64,000 bases of DNA from Bradyrhizobium guangzhouense (GTDB lineage Bacteria; Pseudomonadota; Alphaproteobacteria; Rhizobiales; Xanthobacteraceae). The stretch covers positions 620,001-684,000 of the forward strand of contig NZ_CP030054.1 in NCBI RefSeq assembly GCF_004114955.1, read 5' to 3'. The notes below the pieces were generated by a model, which was not told where the DNA came from, did no database searches, and saw only the letters and a list, made by a program, of their open reading frames with translations. The translations under genes and the position numbers were made by a program. Shown here piece after piece: positions 27,457 through 36,438 of this stretch; within the stretch, counting starts at the first letter, position 1, and every line of letters begins with the position of its first letter.

Positions 27457-28185
27457 CTACGCGGCGCGACCGGGTTTGCGGATGCCGACATATTGTTCGA
27501 GGGCACCGCGATCCGCCGCAATAGCGCTGCTTTCTCCGTTGCGAACGGCAATGCCGCGCTCCAGGATGATCGCCTGCCGCGCCAGCCTGAGCGCGAAGCC
27601 TGCGTGCTGCTCGATCAGAATGACCGCCATGCTCTCGGTCTCGGTGATCGCGGTGATGCAGCGCGCGACGTCCTGCGCGACGACGGGGGCGAGGCCTTCG
27701 AGCGGCTCGTCGAGCAGCAGCAAGCGCGGGTTCGTCACCAGGGCTCGACCGATCGCCAGCATCTGCTGTTCGCCGCCCGACAGCTGATCTCCGAAATTGG
27801 TGCGACGTGCCTTCAGACTTGGAAACATCTCGAAGATGCGCTCGATTGTCCAAGGTCCGTTCGTCGCGGCAATCTGCAGGTTCTCCTCGACAGTGAGGGG
27901 GGCGAATATCTCGCGGCCTTGCGGCACCCACCCGATGCCCAGTCGGCATCGCCGGTGTGGCGCTAGGTCGGCGATCTCGTTGCCGCGAAAACGAATTCGC
28001 CCCGAGCGGGGCGTGAGATGACCCGCAAGGGCGAGCATCAGGGTTGATTTTCCGGCCCCGTTTCGGCCCAGAACCGCAAGAGAGCCGCCGGCCTCAATCG
28101 CGAAGGACAGTCCGCTGATGACGATTCCTTCACCATAGCCCACGTTGAGCTGGTCGACCTCGAGCAGCGGCTCAGTCACGGTCAT
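27457..28185 (-). CDS. livF: Liv-type ABC importer ATPase (LivF)
   Basis: A 242-residue ATPase. Walker A is GRNGAGKST, the signature LSGGEQQML, Walker B LLLLDEPLEG, and the H-loop His is in ILIEQHAG. LivF-type hallmarks such as IGWVPQGREIFAPLTVEENL are present. The start at 28185 overlaps the end of livG by 14 bases. It drives a high-affinity importer of the branched-chain amino-acid/aromatic-acid class; within this cluster aromatic acid import is likelier than amino acids. All partner genes are upstream on the same strand, but the permease LivM is broken, which questions whether the importer works. Confidence 0.92.
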   Translation of the reverse strand: MTVTEPLLEVDQLNVGYGEGIVISGLSFAIEAGGSLAVLGRNGAGKSTLMLALAGHLTPRSGRIRFRGNEIADLAPHRRCRLGIGWVPQGREIFAPLTVEENLQIAATNGPWTIERIFEMFPSLKARRTNFGDQLSGGEQQMLAIGRALVTNPRLLLLDEPLEGLAPVVAQDVARCITAITETESMAVILIEQHAGFALRLARQAIILERGIAVRNGESSAIAADRGALEQYVGIRKPGRAA

Positions 28186-28924
28186 CTCCGAGATAAATCC
28201 GCCGCACCTCCGGGTCGGTCGCGATCTCGCCGGGCTTGCCTTGGCGAAATACCGAACCGGCGACGAGAACGGTGATCGTGTCGGCAAAACGAAAGACCAG
28301 ATCCATGTCGTGCTCGATGAAGAGAACGGCGATCTGATCGGGGAGGGATTCGATAGCCTGCATCAGCTCAAAGCTCTCGCCGGCGGGAACTCCCGCCGCC
28401 GGCTCGTCCAACAGCAGCACGCGGGGACGGCCGGCGAGGGCGAGAGCAATCTCCACAAGGCGCTGGCGACCGTAAGATAGTTCGGCAGTCCGCCGCAGGC
28501 AGTCGCGGTCAAGCCCGACCGAACGCGCCAACTCATACGCCTCGTCCGTGGTGTCGGGCTGCCGATGTAAGGCCTGAAGAGGCCTGCCAAGCCGTCCGCG
28601 GCGCCGGGCGACCGCGAGCATGATCGATTCCAGCGGCGTCAGATGCGGGAACAGGGCGTTAATCTGGAAAGTCCGCCCCAATCCGCGTGCGACACGCTGA
28701 TCGGTGCTCAATCGATCGATTGGCTCGCCCTCCAGCAGAATGCTGCCGCTGCTCGGGGCCAGCACGCCGGTGAGCAGGTTGATCAGCGTGCTCTTGCCGG
28801 CGCCGTTCGGCCCGATCAGGGCATGTCGACCGCCTGCCTTTAGCACGAGGCTGACGGCATTGGTGACCTTCAAGGCGCCAAATTGCTTGCAAAGGTCGCG
28901 TGTCTGGAGCGCGGCAACCGTCAT
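28172..28924 (-). CDS. livG: Liv-type ABC importer ATPase (LivG)
   Basis: A 250-residue ATPase with Walker A GPNGAGKST, the LivG feature RGLGRTFQINALFPHLTPLE, signature LSYGRQRLVEIALALAGRP, Walker B VLLLDEPAAG and FIEHDMDLVF. The signature LSYGRQR is the common LivG variant. It starts at an ATG overlapping the livM stop (ATGA) and overlaps livF. Cytoplasmic, paired with LivF on the two permeases. The operon runs LivK-LivH-LivM-LivG-LivF and on to the P450 pair. Confidence 0.92.
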   Translation of the reverse strand: MTVAALQTRDLCKQFGALKVTNAVSLVLKAGGRHALIGPNGAGKSTLINLLTGVLAPSSGSILLEGEPIDRLSTDQRVARGLGRTFQINALFPHLTPLESIMLAVARRRGRLGRPLQALHRQPDTTDEAYELARSVGLDRDCLRRTAELSYGRQRLVEIALALAGRPRVLLLDEPAAGVPAGESFELMQAIESLPDQIAVLFIEHDMDLVFRFADTITVLVAGSVFRQGKPGEIATDPEVRRIYLGDDRD

Positions 28925-29905
28925 CTCGCTCGCCTCCAGCGCACGATCTTGCTCCGAACCAGGCTCACGACGCCGAGTAGGCCGCCTCTAGCCGTCAACA
29001 CGATCGCGATCAGCACCAGGCCGAGCCAGAACATCCAATATACAGGATTGACCGTCGACAGCAGGTCGCGCATCCAGATGAACGCGGCAGCCCCAATGAA
29101 GCCGCCGATAAGCGTGCCAATTCCGCCGACGATCAGCATGACGAGGGCCGACACCGATCGTTCGAAGCTCAACGTTTCCAGTGCGACGATCTGTGTGGTC
29201 TGCGCCAGCAGCGCGCCTCGCCGCCGATATCGTGAAAGCGATCATCTTGCGCCGTGTGATGGAGACGCCGAGCATCGGAACGCGGGTCTGGTTCTCGCGA
29301 ATGGCCTGCAGCGCGAGACCCTCCGGCGAGTGGACATAACGCCGGGCGACAAGATAAAGCGTCAATGCGCTGCAATAGGCATACCAGAACGCGGTTCGGC
29401 CGAAGAGATCGAACTCGAACAGCCCGAGCAGCGGCCACATCTCGATTCCCTGGAGACCGCTGTCGCCGCCGGTGAGCCAAGGCAGGCGGCTTGCGCCTTC
29501 ATAGAGCAGAAGCCCGATGCAAAGCGTCACCATGAGCACTGCGGCGCCGCGGACTTTTGCAATCAGCGTGCTGAAGGCGAAGCCGAGAGCGCCGGTCACG
29601 AGCCCGGCAGCAAGAACGCCGGAGATCGGCTCGCCCCAGCCATGCGCAGCGAGCAATCCCGCCGTGTAGGCGCCGAGTCCGAAAAAGGCGGCATGTCCGA
29701 AGGACGGAATCCCGCCATAGCCGAGCAACAGATCGAGCGACATCGCAAACAGGCCGCCGATTAGGATCTGTGTGAGAAGGACGAGCTTGCCGGGAAAGAG
29801 GACATAGCAGGCCGCTGCAGCGATCCAAAAGACCAGCTCGACCAAGGTCCATCTGGCGCGAAAGCGCACCGCAGTTCGCGCGAGGTCGAGAGTGATGTCG
29901 CTCAT
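28921..29905 (-). pseudogene. livM: Liv-type ABC importer permease (LivM), frameshifted
   Basis: The ATG at 29905 overlaps the livH stop (ATGA). The protein is a normal LivM through LLLGYGGIPSFGHAAFFGLG and RKMIAFTISAA, then breaks. At about 29215-29222 the frame changes, and the next frame reads GALLAQTTQIVALETLSFER, then VGGIGTLIGGFIGAAAF, to the stop at 28921. Homologues usually have a few residues (of the kind ALAGLAGALLAQ) at the junction, so a small deletion not divisible by three, rather than one lost base, is likely. The product would lack the last two or three helices and the loop contacting the ATPases. The genes around it are intact. Confidence 0.8.
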
Positions 29906-30765
29906 TGCGGACGGCCGGCTAGGCCTTGCGGGCGCACCGTCAGGACGGAAAGCGCCGTTGCATAGATGATAAACGCGCCGATCTCCGGAAGCAGATATTT
30001 CCCGGCCACGTCAAGGACCCCGAACATGAGGCAGGCGGCAAACGTTCCGCGCAAGGAGCCGAGCCCGCCGACGCTGACCACGATCAGCAACTCCGTCAGA
30101 AATTTGATGGGGAAGTTCGGGTCGAGGCCAAGGAGCTTCACGCTGAGCGCGCCGCCTAGTCCAGCAAGCGCGGAGCCGAGAGCGAAGGCGAGGGCGTACA
30201 GTCTTGCGACGTCGATGCCGCAGGATGCCGTCATCCGCCGGTTGAAAACGGCCGCCCTTATCCTGGCGCCAAAATTCGTATGATCGATCAGAACAAGCAG
30301 CGACAGAAGAAGTGCCGTGCCGAAGCCGATCAGAAAAAGCCGGTAGCGGCTGACCTCGACAGCGCCGATGCGGACGTTTCCGTCCAGCCATGAAGGCACC
30401 GCGATCGCCATCTGCTCTGGACCGACCAGATAGGTGGCTGCGGCAATCGACACGTAGACGACGCCGATCGTCAGCAGGACCTGTTCCAGCTCCGAGGCCT
30501 CGTACAGTCTCCGGAAAAGGCTGCGCTCGAGGATCGCACCCACGGCGGCCGCGATGGCGGCAGCCGCTGCCACCGCCGCAAGGAACGGCCACCCGGCCTT
30601 GCCGATCAGCAATGCCGCCGTGTAGCCTCCAACCATGGCCAGCGCCGCATGCGCCATATTGGCGAAGCCCATCAGCCCGAGCGTGATGGAGAGGCCACCA
30701 GCCATCAGAAACAGCACGAACCCATAAGCGATGCCGCCGATCAGAACGTTGACGAAGCCGACCAT
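29902..30765 (-). CDS. livH: Liv-type ABC importer permease (LivH)
   Basis: A 287-residue membrane protein with about eight helices. LSITLGLMGFANMAHAALAMVGGY and GLDPNFPIKFLTELLIVVSV followed by GGLGSLRGTF are the LivH landmarks, the last being the loop that meets the ATPases. It begins four bases after the binding-protein stop and overlaps livM, so the whole importer is one operon. Complete; inner membrane. Confidence 0.9.
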   Translation of the reverse strand: MVGFVNVLIGGIAYGFVLFLMAGGLSITLGLMGFANMAHAALAMVGGYTAALLIGKAGWPFLAAVAAAAAIAAAVGAILERSLFRRLYEASELEQVLLTIGVVYVSIAAATYLVGPEQMAIAVPSWLDGNVRIGAVEVSRYRLFLIGFGTALLLSLLVLIDHTNFGARIRAAVFNRRMTASCGIDVARLYALAFALGSALAGLGGALSVKLLGLDPNFPIKFLTELLIVVSVGGLGSLRGTFAACLMFGVLDVAGKYLLPEIGAFIIYATALSVLTVRPQGLAGRPQ

Positions 30766-30768
30766 GAT

Positions 30769-31932
30769 CTAGCGCGCCGATCCAGGATCCTTGACGTCGG
30801 GAATGGTCGCAAACTCCAAATTGACCATCTGTCCGTCCCGATTCTCGACCCTTCGGAAGTAGATGTTCTGCACGATCTCACGGGTCGACGGGTCGATCGC
30901 AATCGGGCCGCGCGGGCTTTCGAATCTTGTTTGCTTCAGAAGCTCGATCGTGCGCTCGGGATTGAGATCGCCCTTCTGCGCATCAACGACCGTATAGATG
31001 GCACGCAGGACGTCGTAGCTGACGACCGGTATGAAACCGAGCGGCCGGCCCTGCGCGACCGCGTTGAACGCGGCTGCGAACTCTCGGTTGACCTCCGAAT
31101 CATGCGTCGGGGTGTAATGGAAGGCCGTAACAACTCCGAGAGCGGCCTCGCCCGCGGCAGGTAGTGACGATTCGTCCGTGATGTCCCCGATGCCGATGAT
31201 CTTGGCCGGATCCAGCCCTGCCTCCTTGAACTGGCGGAGAAAGATCGGCGTCAATTCGCCGGCAGCCATGAACACGAAGATGCCATCCGGGTTCGCGTCC
31301 TTGATGCGCTGGATATAGGCGGAGAAGTCCGTGGCCTTGAGCGGCGCCCGCACAGATCCGGCAATCACGCCGCCGGCCGCTTTGTATTCACGGACGAACA
31401 TCGCCTCCGCATCGAGGCCCGGCTCGTATTCATGCACGAACGTATATACGGATTTCAGCTTTTGCTTGGCGGCGTAGAGCGCGAGCTGCTGCGCCATTTC
31501 GGTGGTCGTGAAGCCGAACCGAACGGCGAAGGGATGCTTGGCGAGGATGCCCGAAGTTGCCGAGTTGACGATGAGGAGGGGCACCTTGGCGCTGGTCGAT
31601 AGCGGCGCAACAGCCATTGTGTTGGGCGTGTAGTCCATTCCTGCGAGGAAATCGACATTCTCGCTGACGATCAGCTCCTGGGCCAGGCGGCGGGCCACGT
31701 CAGGTGCGGGTCCCGTCGTGTCGCGCTTGATGATCTCGATCCTGCGACCGGCGACCGTAGTGCCGAACTTGCGGAAAAACACCTGGATCGCGGCATCGGA
31801 CGCGGCGCCGGCCGCGGCGCCCGGCCCGGTATAGCTCATCAGCCAGCCGATCTTCAGCGGACGGTCGTCGGCCTTTGCCTGAATGCTGACGGCCAACATG
31901 GCCGCGGCCACGATTGCGATCCTGGCGATCAT
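30769..31932 (-). CDS. Periplasmic substrate-binding protein of the Liv-type importer
   Basis: A 387-residue type I periplasmic binding protein. The signal peptide is IAIVAAAMLAVSIQAKADD. The mature part starts LKIGWLMSYTGPGAAAGAAS, a usual opening of the family, and VDFLAGMDYTPNTMAVAPL and AYIQRIKDANPDGIFVFMAAGE follow in the usual order. Family members near aromatic catabolic genes bind aromatic acids rather than leucine. The start at 31932 has GGGAGGATAAG upstream. A CCATATGG site lies 55-73 bases upstream in the region shared with the divergent CoA ligase. It heads the operon LivK-H-M-G-F. Confidence 0.88.
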   Translation of the reverse strand: MIARIAIVAAAMLAVSIQAKADDRPLKIGWLMSYTGPGAAAGAASDAAIQVFFRKFGTTVAGRRIEIIKRDTTGPAPDVARRLAQELIVSENVDFLAGMDYTPNTMAVAPLSTSAKVPLLIVNSATSGILAKHPFAVRFGFTTTEMAQQLALYAAKQKLKSVYTFVHEYEPGLDAEAMFVREYKAAGGVIAGSVRAPLKATDFSAYIQRIKDANPDGIFVFMAAGELTPIFLRQFKEAGLDPAKIIGIGDITDESSLPAAGEAALGVVTAFHYTPTHDSEVNREFAAAFNAVAQGRPLGFIPVVSYDVLRAIYTVVDAQKGDLNPERTIELLKQTRFESPRGPIAIDPSTREIVQNIYFRRVENRDGQMVNLEFATIPDVKDPGSAR

Positions 31933-31986
31933 GCCGCTTATCCTCCCTTAGACTGATCATGCGGGGTCTCTCCCGGACCCTTGATA

Positions 31987-32005
31987 CAAATTAGACCATA
32001 TGGAA
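31987..32005 (-). promoter_or_regulatory. CCATATGG-type operator site D
   Basis: On the minus strand it reads TTCCATATGGTCTAATTTG, closely matching sites A-C. It lies in the 154-base region between the divergent binding-protein and CoA-ligase genes. The palindromic core could control both directions. Confidence 0.65.
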
Positions 32006-32086
32006 AATATATGCAAGATAGCGCGAGGCCGGTGGGGCTGCCCTAGCAGGACACGGTCTGACAGAAGCGAGCACAAGGGAGGGGAG

Positions 32087-33700
32087 ATGAACGCAGATAT
32101 CGGAGTTACGATCGCGAAAGCCCGCGAGCATTCGATTGGCGATCTCTTGCGCCGCTCGGCTGCCCGCGAGCCGAGCAAGCTAGCCTTGAGCTGCGGCGCG
32201 GTGCGCTGGACGTTTGCCGAACTGGACGCGATCTGCAATCGACTGGCGCGTGGCCTACCCGGCCTCGGCGTCGGGAAGGGCGACCGTCTCGCCGTGCTGT
32301 CGCGCAACTCGCATGCCTTTGCGGCGCTGCGCTTCGCGGTAGCGCGGATCGGCGCGGTGCTGGTGCCGATCAACTTCATGCTCAATCCCGACGAGATCAA
32401 TTTCATCCTGAAAAGCTCCGGCGCCAGGCTGCTCGCGACCGGCCCCGATTTCGTCGAGGCCGCACGCGCCGCGAGCAGTAAGGGCTGCGCGGTGGAGAAG
32501 CTCATCTGGTTGCCGGGCGAGGATCCCGCTGCGCAGCCGGCGGGCCTCACCAGCTTCGACGATCTTCTCGATGCCGACAGCTCGTTGTTTGAGGCCTCCG
32601 TCGACAGCCGCGATCTCGCACAGATTGTTTACACCTCGGGCACGGAATCCCTGCCCAAGGGTGCGATGCTGAGCCATGAAGCCGTGATGTGGCAGTATGT
32701 GAGCTGCATCATCGACGGCGGCATGAGCGCCGACGATAAAGTGCTGCACGCGCTGCCGCTCTATCATTGCGCTCAGCTCGACGTCTTCCTCGGCCCGCAA
32801 GTCTATCTCGGCGCCTCCGGCGTGATCACGGGCAAGCCGACCGCAGACAACATTCTGGCGCTGATCCAGGCGCACGGGATCACCTGCTTCTTCGCGCCGC
32901 CGACGATCTGGATCGCGATGCTGCGCTCGCCAAATTTCGACAAGAGCGATCTGTCGTCGCTGCAAAAGGGCTATTACGGCGCTTCGATCATGCCGGTGGA
33001 GGTGCTGCTCGAGCTCCAGCGCCGCCTGCCCAACGTCAAGTTCTGGAACTTTTACGGTCAGACCGAGATCGCGCCGCTTGCGACCGTGCTGACGCCCGAG
33101 GACCAGCTCCGCAAGGCGGGCTCCGCCGGCAAACCCGCCATCAACGTCGAGACCCGCGTCGTCAACACGGCAATGGAGGACGTTGGCGTCGGCGAGATCG
33201 GCGAAATCGTACACCGCTCGCCGCATCTGTTGTCGGGCTATTACAACGATCCCGTGAAGACCGCGGCGGCTTTCGCTGGCGGCTGGTTCCACTCCGGCGA
33301 CCTCGCCACCGTCGATGCCGAGGGCTACATCACCGTTGTCGACCGCGTGAAGGACATGATCAAGTCCGGCGGCGAGAATGTCGCCAGCCGCGAGGTCGAG
33401 GAGATGATCTACAAGATCCCGGCGATCTCCGAGGTCGCCGTCGTGGGCCTGCCCGATCCGCACTGGATCGAGGCCGTAACCGCGATTGTCGTGGTTAAGA
33501 GCGGCGAGAAGCTCGACGAGGATGCCGTCATCACGCATTGTGCGGGATCGATGGCGCATTTCAAGGTGCCCAAGCGCGTGATCTTTGTCGACAGCCTGCC
33601 GAAGAATCCGTCCGGCAAGCTGCTCAAGCGGGAATTGCGCCAGCGTTTCATCGGCGGCGAGACGCTCGACAAGGCGATCCAGAAAAACTTCGGGGCTTGA
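32087..33700 (+). CDS. AMP-forming acid:CoA ligase
   Basis: A 537-residue class I adenylate-forming enzyme. The P-loop is YTSGTESLPKGAMLSH (Glu-Ser where Thr-Gly is common), A5 is NFYGQTE, A7/A8 are WFHSGDLATVDAEGY and DRVKDMIKSGGENVASREVEE, and the catalytic Lys is in NPSGKLLKREL. All motifs needed for activity are present. The start at 32087 follows GGGAGGGGAG. It is divergent from the importer with a shared CCATATGG site, so it probably activates the imported acid. No beta-oxidation gene accompanies it, so the fate of the CoA ester within this cluster is unclear. Aromatic or aryl-propenoic acid as substrate is an inference. Confidence 0.88.
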   Translation: MNADIGVTIAKAREHSIGDLLRRSAAREPSKLALSCGAVRWTFAELDAICNRLARGLPGLGVGKGDRLAVLSRNSHAFAALRFAVARIGAVLVPINFMLNPDEINFILKSSGARLLATGPDFVEAARAASSKGCAVEKLIWLPGEDPAAQPAGLTSFDDLLDADSSLFEASVDSRDLAQIVYTSGTESLPKGAMLSHEAVMWQYVSCIIDGGMSADDKVLHALPLYHCAQLDVFLGPQVYLGASGVITGKPTADNILALIQAHGITCFFAPPTIWIAMLRSPNFDKSDLSSLQKGYYGASIMPVEVLLELQRRLPNVKFWNFYGQTEIAPLATVLTPEDQLRKAGSAGKPAINVETRVVNTAMEDVGVGEIGEIVHRSPHLLSGYYNDPVKTAAAFAGGWFHSGDLATVDAEGYITVVDRVKDMIKSGGENVASREVEEMIYKIPAISEVAVVGLPDPHWIEAVTAIVVVKSGEKLDEDAVITHCAGSMAHFKVPKRVIFVDSLPKNPSGKLLKRELRQRFIGGETLDKAIQKNFGA

Positions 33701-33762
33701 GGCGGCCACCCAGCCGCTCGCGGCAGGTTGGGGCCTTCGCCAGGGTTTATTGAGGTCTGTTA

Positions 33763-34701
33763 ATGCGACACGGTCAGAAGAAGATTCCGAGCACGATTCT
33801 CATTTTCGGTGCAGCGGCTCATATCGGCGGCCCACTTGCGCACTTCTTGCGCGAGGAGGCGCCGCAGATCAAGCTGCGCCTCGTAACAAGCAATCCCGCC
33901 AATTGTGACGTCCTTCGCCGCGAGCACCCGCATGCGGAGGTCGTCATTGCCAGCTATTTTGATCTCGCATCGCTTGAGAAGGCGGTCGACGGAATGGAAG
34001 GAATCTTCGTACTGACCAGAAGCGGCACGAACGAGGCCGACGCGATGACAAATCTCGTTGTCCTGCTCAAGAAGGCAAGGTCCGCCGTTCACGTTATACG
34101 TCTTGTCGGCCTACAACCCGAAGCGAATCGAAGGCGAATTCCTCAGTCTCTCCGCGAGCATGGTCTTGGTTTACCCATCCAACACCCCATCGCAAAAGAA
34201 ATCCTCGACGAAAGCGGTCTGCCTGTCACCTACCTGAACATCGGCGCAACCTTCATGGACAACTTCTACTGGATGAAGGACGGCTTGAGGAAGGAGCGAA
34301 AGCTGATCTGGCCCGAACGCTTGATTCCCTATATCGATCCACGCGACATTGCGGAAGTGGCCGGACGTCTTTTCCTGTCGAGCAATCATCGGCACATTGG
34401 TCAATTTCACACTCTGAACAACGGACAGGACATACTGAGGTTCAGCGACGTCGCCGATCTCATGACCAAGGTTTTTCAGGAAAGAATTGTTCACGACGGC
34501 AGCAGAGCGGGCTTCTTCGAGGCGTACCGGGAGCTCGGAGAGATCCGGCTGCACTATCTCTGGGATTTCTTCCAGTACGAAGAACAGAACGAGGTGGTTT
34601 GGGCGCGCAATGACTTCGTTGAGCGCACCCTAGGACGGATGCCCGTCTCCTTGAGCGAATGGCTGGCCGAACATCGGCAAGCCTTGCTGTTCGGAATATA
34701 G
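33763..34701 (+). CDS. NmrA-like NAD(P)-binding protein
   Basis: A 312-residue Rossmann protein of the NmrA/atypical short-chain dehydrogenase group. The nucleotide loop is ILIFGAAAHIGGPLAHFL, followed by LRLVTSNPANCDVL and the MEGIFVLTRSG strand. It lacks the Tyr-x-x-x-Lys pair of classical short-chain dehydrogenases in the usual place, as is common in NmrA proteins, which often sense NADP or act as quinone reductases. It starts 62 bases after the CoA ligase with TGAGGT upstream, so read-through is possible, but a link to that pathway is not shown. Function unknown beyond the fold. Confidence 0.75.
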   Translation: MRHGQKKIPSTILIFGAAAHIGGPLAHFLREEAPQIKLRLVTSNPANCDVLRREHPHAEVVIASYFDLASLEKAVDGMEGIFVLTRSGTNEADAMTNLVVLLKKARSAVHVIRLVGLQPEANRRRIPQSLREHGLGLPIQHPIAKEILDESGLPVTYLNIGATFMDNFYWMKDGLRKERKLIWPERLIPYIDPRDIAEVAGRLFLSSNHRHIGQFHTLNNGQDILRFSDVADLMTKVFQERIVHDGSRAGFFEAYRELGEIRLHYLWDFFQYEEQNEVVWARNDFVERTLGRMPVSLSEWLAEHRQALLFGI

Positions 34702-34970
34702 GCCTAAAGCGCCCTCGCGCGATGGAGATCTAGGGATCATTGCCCAGCGGGACCTCCGCTATATCGTACTCATGAAACGCTTTAAGTGGCGCGCAACTGG
34801 ACACCCGGTTTGCCTGAGGCTGATTGCTGCTACCATCCATTTGGAGGGGCGAAGACATGCTGCGATGAGCGAAGCTGCATCGTGGGAGCGTGCCGCCGGG
34901 ATAATTCGACGCCAATCGATCCCCTGAGAGCCTTCGGGAAGCACCGCCATGGCTGGTTAGGAGCTCGGCA

Positions 34971-35400
34971 TCAGGATCGGCGCGGCGCGACCGGTATCTT
35001 GCGCCCGCGCCCCCAGACAACAAAGACGCTAAGGGCCAGCAAGATGAAGTTGAGAGGCGTGAGCTCGGCCTCGCCGCGAGAGACATGAAAAACGATAGCG
35101 AAGACCTGCAACACGGAGCAGCCAAGCGCGGCAAGCACTGTCAGCCGCGGCATAATCCGGGTTAACGCAGGCACGAGAACGCCAATTCCTCCGGCGAGGT
35201 CGATCAGTCCGATGACCCGGACAAATGCTTCAGAGTGCTGACCTGTCCATGGCATCATTGCCGCTAACTGCGGAATCGGCATGAACAGCTTCGCGAGCCC
35301 GGACGAAGCGAACACGCAAAAGAGGAGGGCTTGAGCGATCCAAAGGCTCACGCATAGGGGACGTTCCCGCGGGGCGGCTTGGGCGGTGGCGGTGGACATG
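34971..35400 (-). CDS. DoxX-like membrane protein
   Basis: A 142-residue four-helix membrane protein. IAQALLFCVFASSGLAKLF and VIGLIDLAGGIGVLVPALT, then LTVLAALGCSVLQVFAIVFH, match the DoxX_2 pattern. The start at 35400 is chosen because the longer upstream frame is not hydrophobic and overlaps the LysR gene. Such proteins are thought to take part in quinone- or thiol-linked redox functions, without a firm biochemical role. It is divergent from the LysR gene with 107 bases between, and is the likeliest target of that regulator. Confidence 0.8.
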
Positions 35401-35507
35401 GCAGGCACTCCGACGATCACAGGGCTGTCACCATGTTTGGTCGCTTCACGATTTTGGATCATTATCTGTTTTGGGATGGATTCATTTCCTATATGTTGAT
35501 GATCTGA

Positions 35508-36395
35508 ATGGATACGCTGGTCAGCATGAAGGTCTTTTGCCTGGTTGCCGAGCTCAAGAGCTTTGCAGCCGCGGCAGAGCGGCTGGGCATCTCGCCCGCC
35601 ATGGCGAGTAAGCATGTGATGCAGCTTGAGAAGCGTCTGGGCTCACGGCTGCTCAACCGCACGAGCCGACGCGTCAGCCTGAGCGAAAGCGGCGCATTAT
35701 ATTTCGAGCAGACGCGTCAAATGCTCGAGTCCCTGGATGAGGTAGAGGCGGCCGTCAGCAACGTGACCGTAGTTCCTCGCGGCACATTGCGGCTAACCGC
35801 ACCGGTCTGGATGGCCAATCCGAAGTTTTCGAAAGTCTTGGCAGACTATCAGGCTCGCTATCCACAGGTGCGGCTGAACATCGATCTCAGTGGACGATTG
35901 GTCAATCTGGTCGAGGAAGGTTTTGACCTGGCCTTGCGTGCGACGGGCACGCCTGACGAGGCATTGATCGCGCGGCCGATCACAAGGGTCCCATTTTATA
36001 TGGTTGCCACGCCCGCTTATCTCGATCGCGCAAAGCGCCCGAAGAATCTGGCTGAATTGTCCGGACACAGCCTCTTGCACTATGCGCTGCACTCTCCAGG
36101 CGAGAGTATCACCATCCAGGGCGAAAGTGGGACGCAGACTATCAAATTCAACCCCGTTTTGCTCAGCGGCAACGAGACTCTGCTGCACCTGGCCGCCCTG
36201 GAAGGCATGGGGCTCGCGGTGCTGCCCAAATGGCTGATCAGCGAGGATCTCGCCGCCGGGCGCCTGGAACAAGTGCTGCCGGAGCAGAGCATCTTCGAAA
36301 GCCAATTGTTCGCGGTTTATCCGACGCGCAAATACCTCTCAGCCAAGGTCCGGACATTTATCGACTTCATCGCTGCTGATAAGCGACTGAGATAG
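35508..36395 (+). CDS. LysR-family regulator (CrgA-like)
   Basis: A 295-residue LysR protein. The HTH occupies residues about 5-60 (MKVFCLVAELKSFAAAAERL, ISPAMASKHVMQLEKRLGSR, NRTSRRVSLSESG). The effector domain begins about residue 90. The branch with LNRTSRRVSLSESG and VPRGTLRLTAPVWM is the CrgA/DmlR type. Divergent from the DoxX-like gene, which is its likely target; the inducer is unknown. Complete, and convergent with the LysR gene that follows. Confidence 0.9.
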   Translation: MDTLVSMKVFCLVAELKSFAAAAERLGISPAMASKHVMQLEKRLGSRLLNRTSRRVSLSESGALYFEQTRQMLESLDEVEAAVSNVTVVPRGTLRLTAPVWMANPKFSKVLADYQARYPQVRLNIDLSGRLVNLVEEGFDLALRATGTPDEALIARPITRVPFYMVATPAYLDRAKRPKNLAELSGHSLLHYALHSPGESITIQGESGTQTIKFNPVLLSGNETLLHLAALEGMGLAVLPKWLISEDLAAGRLEQVLPEQSIFESQLFAVYPTRKYLSAKVRTFIDFIAADKRLR

Positions 36396-36438
36396 CCGGG
36401 CCAAAAGCGTGACTGCTGCGGCATCAACTTTACTTACG

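Noticed and set aside
32255..33709. A 484-codon open frame antisense to the CoA ligase
   Set aside because: The sense strand carries every motif of the ligase family; the antisense frame is an effect of GC-rich codon use and shows no family features.
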